Part shown: piece after piece, positions 8,984-16,910 of the stretch
How positions within the stretch are numbered: the stretch's first letter is position 1
Layout of the letters: each line of letters begins with the position of its first letter
NCBI RefSeq assembly: GCF_022879595.1
Contig: NZ_CP084267.1
Coordinates: forward strand, 1-64,000
Source: Caballeronia sp. Lep1P3
GTDB taxonomy: Bacteria; Pseudomonadota; Gammaproteobacteria; Burkholderiales; Burkholderiaceae
Direction of reading: 5' to 3'
Length of the DNA: 64,000 nt
Position numbers and translations under genes: made by a program
Notes under the pieces: generated by a model
Databases searched by the model: none
Seen by the model: only the letters and a program-made list of their open reading frames with translations
Told to the model about the DNA's origin: nothing

Positions 8984-9952
8984 ATGACGCCATCCCTCAA
9001 TTCGATTCTGTCGCGCCTGCACGTGAGGCAACTGCGCCTTCTCATCGCGCTCGAGGAACGCGGATCGCTGCAAGGCGCGGCCAAGGAACTCGCGCTCACG
9101 CAACCGGGCGCAAGCAAGGCGCTGCACGAAATCGAGACCACGTTCGGCACGCCGCTTTTCGTGCGCACGCATCGCGGGCTCGCGCCGAACGCCGTCGGCC
9201 ATTGCGTCATTCGTTACGCGCGGCTCATCCAGACGGACTTGGCGCATTTGCGCGAGGAGATCGTCGGCATCATGCGCGGGCATGGCGGGCGCGTGTCGGT
9301 CGGCGTCATCATGGGCGCGGTGCCGCTCGTCACGGACGCGATCACCGCCGTGAGCACGCGTCAGCCGGAAATGTCGGTGGAAATCGTCGAGGATACGAGC
9401 GCGAGTCTGCTTGCGCAGATCGACGCCGGGCGGCTCGATGTCGCCGTCTGCCGCACGAGCGTGAGCCAGACGCCTTATCTGTACGACAGCGTCGTCGTGC
9501 AGCAGGAAACGCTCGCGGTTATCGCGAACACGGCGCATCCGCTCGCGAAGCGACGGCGCGTCGCGCTGCGGGAGCTGGCGAAGCATCGCTGGGTGGTGTA
9601 TCGCGCGAACATGCCGATGCGCCTGCTGCTCGAGCGCGAATTTCACGACGCCGGCCTGCGCTTTCCGGCGCATCTGCTGGAAACGACCTCGGCATTCGCG
9701 ACGCTCGCGCTCTTGCAGAAGAATCCGTCGCTGGTCGCGCTGGTTTCCGTGGATGTCGCGCGGTTTTGCACCGCGCATGGCGTCGTATGCGCGCTGCCGC
9801 TCGCGTTCTCATCGCGAAGCGAGCCGTATGAGATGGTGACGCGGCGCGACGCACCGCTCTCCGCGGGCGTGCACATGTTGATGGAAGAGATCGCGCTCGC
9901 GGGACGCGAGGCTGGCGCCGTGCTTCGTCCAGTTGGGGGGCGTGCTTCGTAG
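8984..9952 (+). CDS. LysR-family transcriptional regulator
   Basis: 322 residues: N-terminal winged helix-turn-helix (about 10-70; LHVRQLRLLIALEERGS, then LTQPGASKALHEIE) and a periplasmic-binding-like effector domain from about residue 95. The segment GSLQGAAKELALTQPGAS resembles the GbpR/CbL-like LysR subgroup. It is transcribed away from the iron-type alcohol dehydrogenase and is the likely regulator of that gene. The inducer is not predictable from sequence. Confidence 0.92.
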   Translation: MTPSLNSILSRLHVRQLRLLIALEERGSLQGAAKELALTQPGASKALHEIETTFGTPLFVRTHRGLAPNAVGHCVIRYARLIQTDLAHLREEIVGIMRGHGGRVSVGVIMGAVPLVTDAITAVSTRQPEMSVEIVEDTSASLLAQIDAGRLDVAVCRTSVSQTPYLYDSVVVQQETLAVIANTAHPLAKRRRVALRELAKHRWVVYRANMPMRLLLEREFHDAGLRFPAHLLETTSAFATLALLQKNPSLVALVSVDVARFCTAHGVVCALPLAFSSRSEPYEMVTRRDAPLSAGVHMLMEEIALAGREAGAVLRPVGGRAS

Positions 9953-10062
9953 CGCGCACTCGCACGGAGCGGGCAAGCCTTCACGCAGTGGCGCTTGTGC
10001 GCGCGATAACGAGGCTATGTCGCGCAAAATCATTCGACGCGTCGTCGCGATGCCGATGCTCG

Positions 10063-10494
10063 TCACTCGAGAGGTGCGAGCGCCGAGCGCATTGCGTCCG
10101 AGAGCGCCTTCGGACGACGCGTCTCCCGGTCCACATAGACGTGAACGAAGTGTCCCTGTGCGGCCGCTTCGGCCTCCCCCTCGCGAAAGAGGCCGATGTC
10201 GTAGCGGACGCTCGATGTTCCGAGGGACGCCACGCGCAGACCTGCGTCGACCCGATCGGGAAACGCCAGCGACGCGAAGTAATTGCACTGCGTCTCGACC
10301 ACCAGACCGATGGCATCGCTCGACCCGAGATCGAGCACACCCGCGCGCAACAGATATTCGTTCACGACCGTATCGAAATAACTGTAATAGACGACGTTGT
10401 TCACATGGCCGTAGATGTCGTTGTCCATCCAGCGCGTCGGAATCGACAGGAAGTGCCGGTAGGCGCCGCGCGCGAGTCTGCCTGGCTTGCTCAT
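10063..10494 (-). CDS. Acyl-CoA thioesterase, 4-hydroxybenzoyl-CoA thioesterase-like hotdog protein
   Basis: 143 residues with a single hotdog domain. RWMDNDIYGHVNN carries the catalytic Asp and the conserved HVNN turn of the YbgC/4HBT group. It would hydrolyse an acyl-CoA thioester. Its ATG overlaps the stop of the arylsulfatase gene (ATGA), so the two are translationally coupled, and it ends the minus-strand catabolic run. Confidence 0.88.
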   Translation of the reverse strand: MSKPGRLARGAYRHFLSIPTRWMDNDIYGHVNNVVYYSYFDTVVNEYLLRAGVLDLGSSDAIGLVVETQCNYFASLAFPDRVDAGLRVASLGTSSVRYDIGLFREGEAEAAAQGHFVHVYVDRETRRPKALSDAMRSALAPLE

Positions 10495-12083
10495 CGGTAC
10501 TCTTCCGGAATCGCGAGATAGCGTCCCTCGCCGAACGGTTGATACGGCACGTTCGGATGCGTCTTCAGTTCGCTGAAGAAGCGCGTCATCACCGGCACCA
10601 CATACATGCCGATCCAGCCATTGTCCGAGCCGCTGTACCGCCCCGGCGACGTCTGGTTGCCGCCCGTCGGCATCGCGCCGTTGAAGGCCATGTCGAACTG
10701 CTCGCGCGGGTCCCATTGCAGGTCGTAGATCGCGGGCGCTTTCATCGAACGTCCCGGCCCGAGCCACGTATCCTGCGCCGTGTACACGGCCTTGAAGTTC
10801 TTCACGCGCACCGCGCCGAAGGTCTGCCCGGAAAAGTAGATGAAGTCGTTGCGCTTGCCCGGCCCCCTGCGCAGCAGGGAATCGCTCAGATCGACGCCAT
10901 CGAAGATGATGGGCTTGCCTTCGTTGTCCTTCCATTCGTGCGGAGGCGGCGTCTGCCCGACGATGGACGCGAACGTCGACCACCAGTCCATGTGCGAGAA
11001 CATGTCCGTATTGACCGAGTTAGGCGCGATGTGGCCGGGCCACCACGCGATTGCAGGGACGCGGAAGCCGCCCTCGAACGGCGTGCCCTTCTCGCCGCGA
11101 AACGGCGTGTAGCCGGCATCCGGCCACGCATCGATCCACGCGCCGTTGTCGGTCGTCCAGACAACGAGCGTGTTCTCCGCAATGCCGAGATCGCGGATCG
11201 CCTGAACGATCTGGCCGCTGTTGTCGTCCATCTCCATCAGCGAGTCCAGGTAGTTTCCGCCGCCCGGCGACTTCCCCTTCCAGCGCGGCGACGGGTTGTT
11301 CGGGTTGTGCAGCTTCAGGAAATTCAGGTACATGAAGAACGGATGATCGTCTTTCGCGTGCGCTCTGATCCAGTCAACCGCCGTCGAGCGCATGTTGTCA
11401 TCGGCTGTCGCAAGATCGTCATAGCCGAACTTCGGCTTCACGACCTTCACGGGCTGACCCGCCTTCTGCTCGATCATCGACACGTTCACGCGGTCCCACG
11501 CCTTCTGGAACGCGGCGTCCCCGGCCGGCCAGTTGGGATGCAGTTCGTGATTCGAATAGGCATAGACACCGGCGTAGTAGGCCAGCATGTCGTACATCTC
11601 GTCGAAGCCGTGCGCGGTCGGGAAGTTCTCCGGCTTGTCGCCCAGGTGCCACTTGCCGAGCTGAACTGTCGTATAGCCAGACTTCTTGAGGAATTCGGCG
11701 ATGGTCGGCGTCTGTCTGGTGAGCCCGTTCGGATCGCCCGGCACGAGTACCGACGAGAGCGACGTGCGAATCGGCAAGCGCCCCGTGATGAACGACGCGC
11801 GCCCCGCCGTGCAGCTCGCCTGCCCGTAATAGTTGAGAAAGCGCATGCCCTCGGCGGCGAGGCGATCCAGGTTAGGCGTCGGTGCGCCGCGCATTGCGCC
11901 GCCGCCGTAGCTTCCGAGGTCGCCCCAGCCGACGTCGTCGGTCATGATGACGACGATGTTCGGCCGCGCCGTCTGCGCAGCCTGCTGCGCCTGCCCATGT
12001 GCGCTTGCCGCGAACAGGCCGCACACCGCGACGAGCGCACTCGCCAGACGACGCAGCCGTCCCTTCATTGCTGTGCTTCCCAT
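10491..12083 (-). CDS. Exported arylsulfatase (cysteine-type, formylglycine-dependent)
   Basis: 530 residues. An N-terminal signal peptide (RRLASALVAVCGLFAASAHG) points to the periplasm. The alkaline-phosphatase-superfamily metal site is in IMTDDVGWGDLG (D49, D50). The sulfatase activation motif is C91-T-A-G-R95; C91 must be converted to formylglycine. LGKWHLG and WTTDNGAW supply further active-site residues. It would release sulfate from an organic sulfate ester. Start 12083 is chosen for the AGGAC upstream; ATG 12068 is an alternative. An exported formylglycine-generating-enzyme homologue lies at 20841-21965. The gene is 44 bases after a histidinol-dehydrogenase-family gene and overlaps the thioesterase. 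Confidence 0.92.
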   Translation of the reverse strand: MGSTAMKGRLRRLASALVAVCGLFAASAHGQAQQAAQTARPNIVVIMTDDVGWGDLGSYGGGAMRGAPTPNLDRLAAEGMRFLNYYGQASCTAGRASFITGRLPIRTSLSSVLVPGDPNGLTRQTPTIAEFLKKSGYTTVQLGKWHLGDKPENFPTAHGFDEMYDMLAYYAGVYAYSNHELHPNWPAGDAAFQKAWDRVNVSMIEQKAGQPVKVVKPKFGYDDLATADDNMRSTAVDWIRAHAKDDHPFFMYLNFLKLHNPNNPSPRWKGKSPGGGNYLDSLMEMDDNSGQIVQAIRDLGIAENTLVVWTTDNGAWIDAWPDAGYTPFRGEKGTPFEGGFRVPAIAWWPGHIAPNSVNTDMFSHMDWWSTFASIVGQTPPPHEWKDNEGKPIIFDGVDLSDSLLRRGPGKRNDFIYFSGQTFGAVRVKNFKAVYTAQDTWLGPGRSMKAPAIYDLQWDPREQFDMAFNGAMPTGGNQTSPGRYSGSDNGWIGMYVVPVMTRFFSELKTHPNVPYQPFGEGRYLAIPEEYR

Positions 12084-12127
12084 GTTGTCGTCCTTTTTTC
12101 TTCGAGGCGCACCGCGCGCGCCGACGG

Positions 12128-13435
12128 TCAGCGGGCCGAGCCTGCGTAAGGCACATCCTTGTGACCGTAGCGGCGAACCCGCAGATTCGCCTGCTCGCCA
12201 TGTCCGGCGAAGCCTTCGAACGCACAGAGCCGCGAGCAGTATTCGCCGATCATCGCGGAGGCTTCGTCGGTCAATACCTTCTGATAGGTGCAGGTCTTGA
12301 GGAACTTGCCGACCCACAGACCGCCCGTGTAGCGCGCCGCCTTGCGCGTCGGCAGCGTGTGGTTCGTGCCGATGACCTTGTCACCGTATGCGACGTTCGT
12401 GCGCGGCCCGAGAAAAAGCGCGCCGTAGTTGTGCATGTTCTGAAGGAAATAGTCGGGATCGCGCGTCATTACCTGAACGTGCTCGAACGCAATCTCGTCC
12501 GCGATGCGGACCATTTCGTCCTCGCTCTGCGCGACGATCACCTCGCCGTACTTGTCCCACGATTTACGCGCGATGTCGGCCGTGGGAAGAATCCTGAGCA
12601 GACGCTCGACTTCCGCCATGGTCTCGCGCGCGAGCTTCTCGGACGTCGTCAGCAAGATGGCCGGCGAATCCGGTCCGTGCTCCGCCTGTCCCAGCAGATC
12701 GGTGGCGCACATCTCGCCATCGACGGTTTCGTCGGCAATCACGAGCGTTTCGGTCGGTCCCGCGAACAGGTCGATGCCCACGCGTCCGAAGAGCTGGCGC
12801 TTGGCCTCCGCGACGAACGCGTTGCCCGGCCCAACCAGCATGTCGACAGGCGCGATGCCTTGCGTGCCGAGCGCCATTGCGCCGATGGCCTGGATTCCGC
12901 CGAGGCAATAGATTTCGTCCGCCCCCGCCATGTGCTGCGCAGCGACGATAGCGGGCGCGGGCCGTCCCTGAAACGGCGGCGCGCATGTGACGACGCGCGG
13001 CACGCCCGCGACCTTCGCGGTAATGACCGACATATGCGCCGATGCGAGCAGCGGATATTTTCCGCCGGGGACGTAGCAGCCCGCCGCATTGACCGGCAGA
13101 TTGCGATGCCCGAGGACGACGCCGGGCAGCGTCTCCACTTCGATATCGCGGATCGATTCGCGCTGGCGGCGAGCGAAGTTCTCGACCTGCTTTTGTGCGA
13201 ACTCGATATCCGCGAGATCGCGCGACGACAACTGCGACAGGCATTCATCGATCTCGGAGCGGGACAGGCGGTAGTCTTCCCGGTCGAGCTTGTCGAAGCG
13301 AATCGACAATTCGCGCACGGCCGTATCGCCGCGCGCTTCGATGTCGGCGAGCGTCGCCTCGACGGTGTCCCGCACCTCGCGCGCTGCCGCCTTCATCGCC
13401 TCTGCTTCAGCGCCGCGCTTGAGCCAGATTGCCAT
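12128..13435 (-). CDS. Histidinol dehydrogenase family protein, putative sulfopropanediol 3-dehydrogenase (HpsN-like)
   Basis: 435 residues. The histidinol-dehydrogenase fold is clear: [39 protein letters not shown], and the Zn ligands in [11 protein letters not shown] and [10 protein letters not shown]. It is unlikely to be HisD, since it is away from histidine genes and its C-terminal half ([19 protein letters not shown]) resembles the HpsN group, which oxidises 2,3-dihydroxypropane-1-sulfonate to sulfolactate with NAD. That substrate assignment is inference. ATG 13435 is preferred to GTG 13441 because AAGGAG lies 5 bases before it. It sits directly upstream of the sulfatase, giving the pair a possible sulfur theme. 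Confidence 0.75.
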   Translation of the reverse strand: MAIWLKRGAEAEAMKAAAREVRDTVEATLADIEARGDTAVRELSIRFDKLDREDYRLSRSEIDECLSQLSSRDLADIEFAQKQVENFARRQRESIRDIEVETLPGVVLGHRNLPVNAAGCYVPGGKYPLLASAHMSVITAKVAGVPRVVTCAPPFQGRPAPAIVAAQHMAGADEIYCLGGIQAIGAMALGTQGIAPVDMLVGPGNAFVAEAKRQLFGRVGIDLFAGPTETLVIADETVDGEMCATDLLGQAEHGPDSPAILLTTSEKLARETMAEVERLLRILPTADIARKSWDKYGEVIVAQSEDEMVRIADEIAFEHVQVMTRDPDYFLQNMHNYGALFLGPRTNVAYGDKVIGTNHTLPTRKAARYTGGLWVGKFLKTCTYQKVLTDEASAMIGEYCSRLCAFEGFAGHGEQANLRVRRYGHKDVPYAGSAR

Positions 13436-13533
13436 TGCCACTCCTTACCATGCAGGTTCGTTGTGCCCGGGCGCTAGCCGCATCGCCTTTATCCGGGGCG
13501 GTTCGAGAATAGATCGACTCTTGAGCGCACCGT

Positions 13534-13551
13534 CCCCCTCGTAAATGGGGG
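13534..13551. repeat. GC-rich intergenic palindrome, CCCCC-N8-GGGGG
   Basis: A short GC palindrome in the 150-base gap between the acyl-CoA dehydrogenase and the HpsN-like gene. It is one of five similar intergenic elements in the window and could act as a weak terminator or processing site. Confidence 0.4.
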
Positions 13552-13585
13552 CGTGCGCCCGGTTCTGGCTTTCAGAAAGCCACGT

Positions 13586-14728
13586 TCAGACGAACGCGGC
13601 GACCCCCGTGAGCGCGCGCGAGATGATCAATTGCTGAATCTCCGTCGTGCCATCGGGAATCGGAATGATGATTGCCTCGCGCAGCAGGCGCTCGACGTTG
13701 AACTCCTTCGTAATGCCGTTGCCTCCGTGCAGTTGCACCGCATCGCGGCAGACCTTGACGGCCGCTTCCGTGGCGAACGCCTTCGCCATCGAAGCCTGCA
13801 CGTCGCAACGCACGCCGGCGTCGATCAGGCCGAACACGCGCTGGCACATCAGGCGCGCGGCATCGACCATGATCGCCATGTTCGCGATCTTCGCGGCGAT
13901 CAACTGATGCGCGGCAATCACCTTGCCGAACTGCTTGCGCTCCTTGGCGTAAGCGATGGATTCCTCCAGCGCCGCGCGCATGATGCCGACCGACAGCGTG
14001 CCGACGTGCGCGCGCGCCACTTCGAACACCTTCATCGTGTTGCGCAAGCCCTCGCCTTCTTCGCCGATGACGTTAGCCGCCGGCACGCGCGCATCGGTGA
14101 TGAAAATCTGCGCGGTCGATTGCGAACCGAGCGCGATCTTGTCGATATTGCGCGATTCGTAGCCGTGCTCCTTGCGGTCGATCAGAATGTGCGACAGGCC
14201 CTTTTCGCCGCGCACCGTGCAGATCAGCACGTCCGAATAGACGCCGTTGGTGATCCACGTCTTCTCGCCGTTGATGATGAAGTGATCGCCGTCGCGCACG
14301 GCGCGCGTCTTCAGTTCGGCGACGTTGGAACCCACGTCCGGTTCGCTGATCGCGATGGAGCCGAAGATTTTTCCTGCAAGCGCATCGGGCATATAACGCT
14401 CGCGCACGTCGGGGCGCGCGTTCACCAGCATCGACGTGAGGCCCATGTTGAGCATCACGCACAGCGCGACATCGCACGAGCAGGCGACGAGTTCCTCGAA
14501 CAGCATGCCCTGCATCGTGAACGACCAGCCCATGCCGCCGTACTCGACCGGAATGGTGCAGCCCGGCAAGCCGAACTCCGCGATGCGCTGAGTCAGTTCG
14601 CGCATCTTCTCCTTGGGGATGAAGCGGTCGCGGTACTCTCGGACGACAGGTTTCACTTCCGCCTGAAGAAACTTTCGAAAGCTCTCGACCGCGAGGGTCT
14701 CGTCTTCGCCCGGCAATTGGAACGACAT
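13586..14728 (-). CDS. Acyl-CoA dehydrogenase
   Basis: 380 residues with the three acyl-CoA dehydrogenase domains: N-terminal helices, middle sheet (AISEPDVGSNVAELKT, GEKTWITNG), and C-terminal helices (ERKQFGKVIAAHQLIAAKIA, QLHGGNGITKEF). It oxidises an acyl-CoA to the 2,3-enoyl-CoA with FAD. The position of the usual catalytic Glu (pattern EGT) reads IPDGTTEIQ, so Asp replaces Glu; this may alter substrate type. It is 24 bases downstream of the thiolase gene, consistent with one operon. Confidence 0.93.
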   Translation of the reverse strand: MSFQLPGEDETLAVESFRKFLQAEVKPVVREYRDRFIPKEKMRELTQRIAEFGLPGCTIPVEYGGMGWSFTMQGMLFEELVACSCDVALCVMLNMGLTSMLVNARPDVRERYMPDALAGKIFGSIAISEPDVGSNVAELKTRAVRDGDHFIINGEKTWITNGVYSDVLICTVRGEKGLSHILIDRKEHGYESRNIDKIALGSQSTAQIFITDARVPAANVIGEEGEGLRNTMKVFEVARAHVGTLSVGIMRAALEESIAYAKERKQFGKVIAAHQLIAAKIANMAIMVDAARLMCQRVFGLIDAGVRCDVQASMAKAFATEAAVKVCRDAVQLHGGNGITKEFNVERLLREAIIIPIPDGTTEIQQLIISRALTGVAAFV

Positions 14729-14752
14729 GTTTGATCCTTGTTTCGTTGGTGG

Positions 14753-15994
14753 TCAGGCGCGCCCGAAAATGCCGATGTGGTCGATGCTTTCCTCGACACC
14801 CCACAGCCCGCCGCCATTGCCCTGAATGGCGAAGCGCGCGCCTTCGACCTGGCGCGGCCCGCACTCGCCGCGCAGTTGCGCGACCAGCTCGAAGATTTGC
14901 CCGAGGCCGGTTGCGCCGATCGGATGCCCCTTCGATTCCAACCCGCCCGACGGATTGATCGGCAGGCGGCCGCCGAGTGCCGATTCGCCGCGCTCGGCCA
15001 TCACGCCGCTCTCGCCCGGGTTGCAGAGGCCGAGGTTCTCGCACAGCGCGATCTCGCCGATGGACGATGCGTCGTGCAGTTCGGCCACGTCGATGTCGTC
15101 CGGGCCGATGCCCGCTTCCTCATACGCCAGCTTCGCCGCATGCACGGTGATGTGGTTCGCGAGATCGTCGCCAGTGCGCGCCGACGCGGAACGCACCGTG
15201 GTTGCCAGCACGCGCACCGCGCGACTGCGGTCGAAGCCGTAGCGTTTCATCGCCGACTCGGTGCAGAGAATCGCGGCGGCGGCGCCATCAGAAATGGGCG
15301 AGCACATCGGCAGCGTGAGCGGATACGTGATCGGCGGGGCCGCGAGGATTTCGTCGATCGACATCGCCTTGCGATACTGCGAGCGCTCGTTGTGCACCGA
15401 ATGCCCGTGGTTCTTCGACGACACCGCGGCGAACTGCCGCTGCGTGATGCCGTAGCGCGACATCAACTGCCGCCCGATGCCCGCGTACACGTCCATGAAC
15501 ACGCTGTACGGCTTGTCGGACGTAGTGCCTTCCGGCACCGGCACGCCATGGCCCAACTGCACCATCTGCGCCGCGTTCGCCTCGGCGGTTTCGACATCCC
15601 ACGCGGAATCGAATACGGAGAACATGCGCGCCTTGTCGTGCGAATACATCTTTTCCGCGCCCACCGCGAGAACCACGTCGGCCATGCCCGCGCGCAACTG
15701 CGTAACCGCCAGATGAAAGGCGCTGCTTGCCGACGCGCACGCTGCCTCGACGTTATGAATCGGAATGCCGTCGAAGCCGAGAGGCAGCAGCGACACATGC
15801 CCGCGGATCATGTGCTGACCCTGCATGTGGCCCTGCGTCGTGTTGCCGAAGTAGGCCGCCTGAATCCACTTGCGATCGCAGCCGGAATCCTTGAGCGCGT
15901 CCTCGACGGCCCACGCGGTCAACTGCTTCACCGACTTCTCCAGGTGCCGGCCAAAGGGCGTCATTCCCGCGCCTACGATATAAATCTTTTCCAT
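14753..15994 (-). CDS. SCP2-type thiolase / acetyl-CoA acetyltransferase family
   Basis: 413 residues with a thiolase fold of the SCPx/lipid-transfer type. HNVEAACASASSAFH carries the nucleophile C86, AELHDASSIGEI matches the HDA segment, and GGLESKGHPIGATG matches the GHPxGATG segment. The C-terminal CxG motif of classical thiolases is replaced by GNGGGLWG, as is usual in this subgroup. It probably carries out the thiolytic step of a beta-oxidation-like pathway, acting on the products of the neighbouring dehydrogenase and hydratase. It lies 43 bases after the enoyl-CoA hydratase gene. Confidence 0.9.
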   Translation of the reverse strand: MEKIYIVGAGMTPFGRHLEKSVKQLTAWAVEDALKDSGCDRKWIQAAYFGNTTQGHMQGQHMIRGHVSLLPLGFDGIPIHNVEAACASASSAFHLAVTQLRAGMADVVLAVGAEKMYSHDKARMFSVFDSAWDVETAEANAAQMVQLGHGVPVPEGTTSDKPYSVFMDVYAGIGRQLMSRYGITQRQFAAVSSKNHGHSVHNERSQYRKAMSIDEILAAPPITYPLTLPMCSPISDGAAAAILCTESAMKRYGFDRSRAVRVLATTVRSASARTGDDLANHITVHAAKLAYEEAGIGPDDIDVAELHDASSIGEIALCENLGLCNPGESGVMAERGESALGGRLPINPSGGLESKGHPIGATGLGQIFELVAQLRGECGPRQVEGARFAIQGNGGGLWGVEESIDHIGIFGRA

Positions 15995-16037
15995 GTCTCT
16001 CCGTCCAGTTCCGTTGTCGGTTCTCGGTTCTCGGCGC

Positions 16038-16808
16038 TCAGCGGCCGAGGAATTTCGGCTCGCGCTTTTCGGCGAATGCTTTCAGTCCTTCCTTGACGTC
16101 GTAGGACCGCTGATGATTGCGAAGCTCGAGCAGTTCGTGCCGCAGCGCATCGGCGGCGGTCTTGTCGGCGGCTTCGTTCGCCACGCGCTTCATGCGCGCG
16201 AGCACGAGCGGGCTTTTCTTCGCGAGCTTCTCCGCGAGCGCCTGCGCGCGCGGCTTCAGTTCCGCATCGGCGAGGACCTCGTTGACGAGGCCGTAGCCTT
16301 TCAGTTCGGCCGCGCTCATCGAGTCGCCGGTGAAAAGCAGATAGCGCGCGACGTTGGCAGGCACCTTGCGCGGCAGAATCGCGGCGCCGCCCGCGCCGGG
16401 AAAGACGCCGAAATTCGAATGCGCGTCGCCGAGGCGCGCGGAATCGGCGGCGATCACGACATCGCACGCGAGCACGACTTCCAGCCCGCCCGCGAGAGCG
16501 AGGCCATTCACCGCCGCGATCACCGGCTTCGGAAAGGCGCGCAAGGTATCGAAGAACTCGACGATCAGTTCGAGGAATTCGCGTTTATCCGGATGCGCGG
16601 GCTCCGCCGCTTCGATCAGGTCCGCGCCCGCGCAAAACGCGCGTCCATTGCCGGTGATGACGACGACGCGCACGGCGTCGTCGTCGCGCCATGCGTTCAA
16701 CTGCGCAGTGAGGCCGCTCGCCATCTCGCGGTTCAGACTGTTCATGGCGGCTGGACGATCCATCGTCAGCCAGCCGACTGCGCCCGCCAATGCCTGTGAA
16801 TAACTCAT
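16038..16808 (-). CDS. Enoyl-CoA hydratase/isomerase family protein
   Basis: 256 residues with a crotonase fold: NGRAFCAGADLIEA forms the first oxyanion-hole segment and GLALAGGLEVVLACD the second, keeping the first catalytic Glu. The second Glu, normally in PEIxLG, is absent; the aligned stretch reads DAHSNFGVFPGAGG. It may therefore not be a simple hydratase. ATG 16808 follows GGAGGAG. It is the first gene of the minus-strand run and is divergent from the MalT-type regulator. Confidence 0.9.
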   Translation of the reverse strand: MSYSQALAGAVGWLTMDRPAAMNSLNREMASGLTAQLNAWRDDDAVRVVVITGNGRAFCAGADLIEAAEPAHPDKREFLELIVEFFDTLRAFPKPVIAAVNGLALAGGLEVVLACDVVIAADSARLGDAHSNFGVFPGAGGAAILPRKVPANVARYLLFTGDSMSAAELKGYGLVNEVLADAELKPRAQALAEKLAKKSPLVLARMKRVANEAADKTAADALRHELLELRNHQRSYDVKEGLKAFAEKREPKFLGR

Positions 16809-16886
16809 GTCTCCTCCGGATATAGGCAAACGCCCCTATTGGACGTTGGCCTTTCGGTAAGTTAGGTTCCACGGGTTCATTAATCA

Positions 16887-16903
16887 CCCCTCGTTCGGAG
16901 GGG
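16887..16903. repeat. Palindrome CCCCTC-gttcg-GAGGGG covering the ribosome-binding site of the MalT-type gene
   Basis: A perfect 6-bp stem with a 5-base loop. Its right arm (GAGGGG, 16898-16903) is the only Shine-Dalgarno-like sequence before ATG 16911, so in mRNA the stem could hide it. It has the same stem and loop length as the element at 20631-20647. Confidence 0.5.
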
Positions 16904-16910
16904 GGCAGGC

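Noticed and set aside
12128..13435. Calling the histidinol-dehydrogenase-family gene hisD
   Set aside because: It is not near other histidine genes, and its C-terminal half and neighbours fit the HpsN-like subgroup better.
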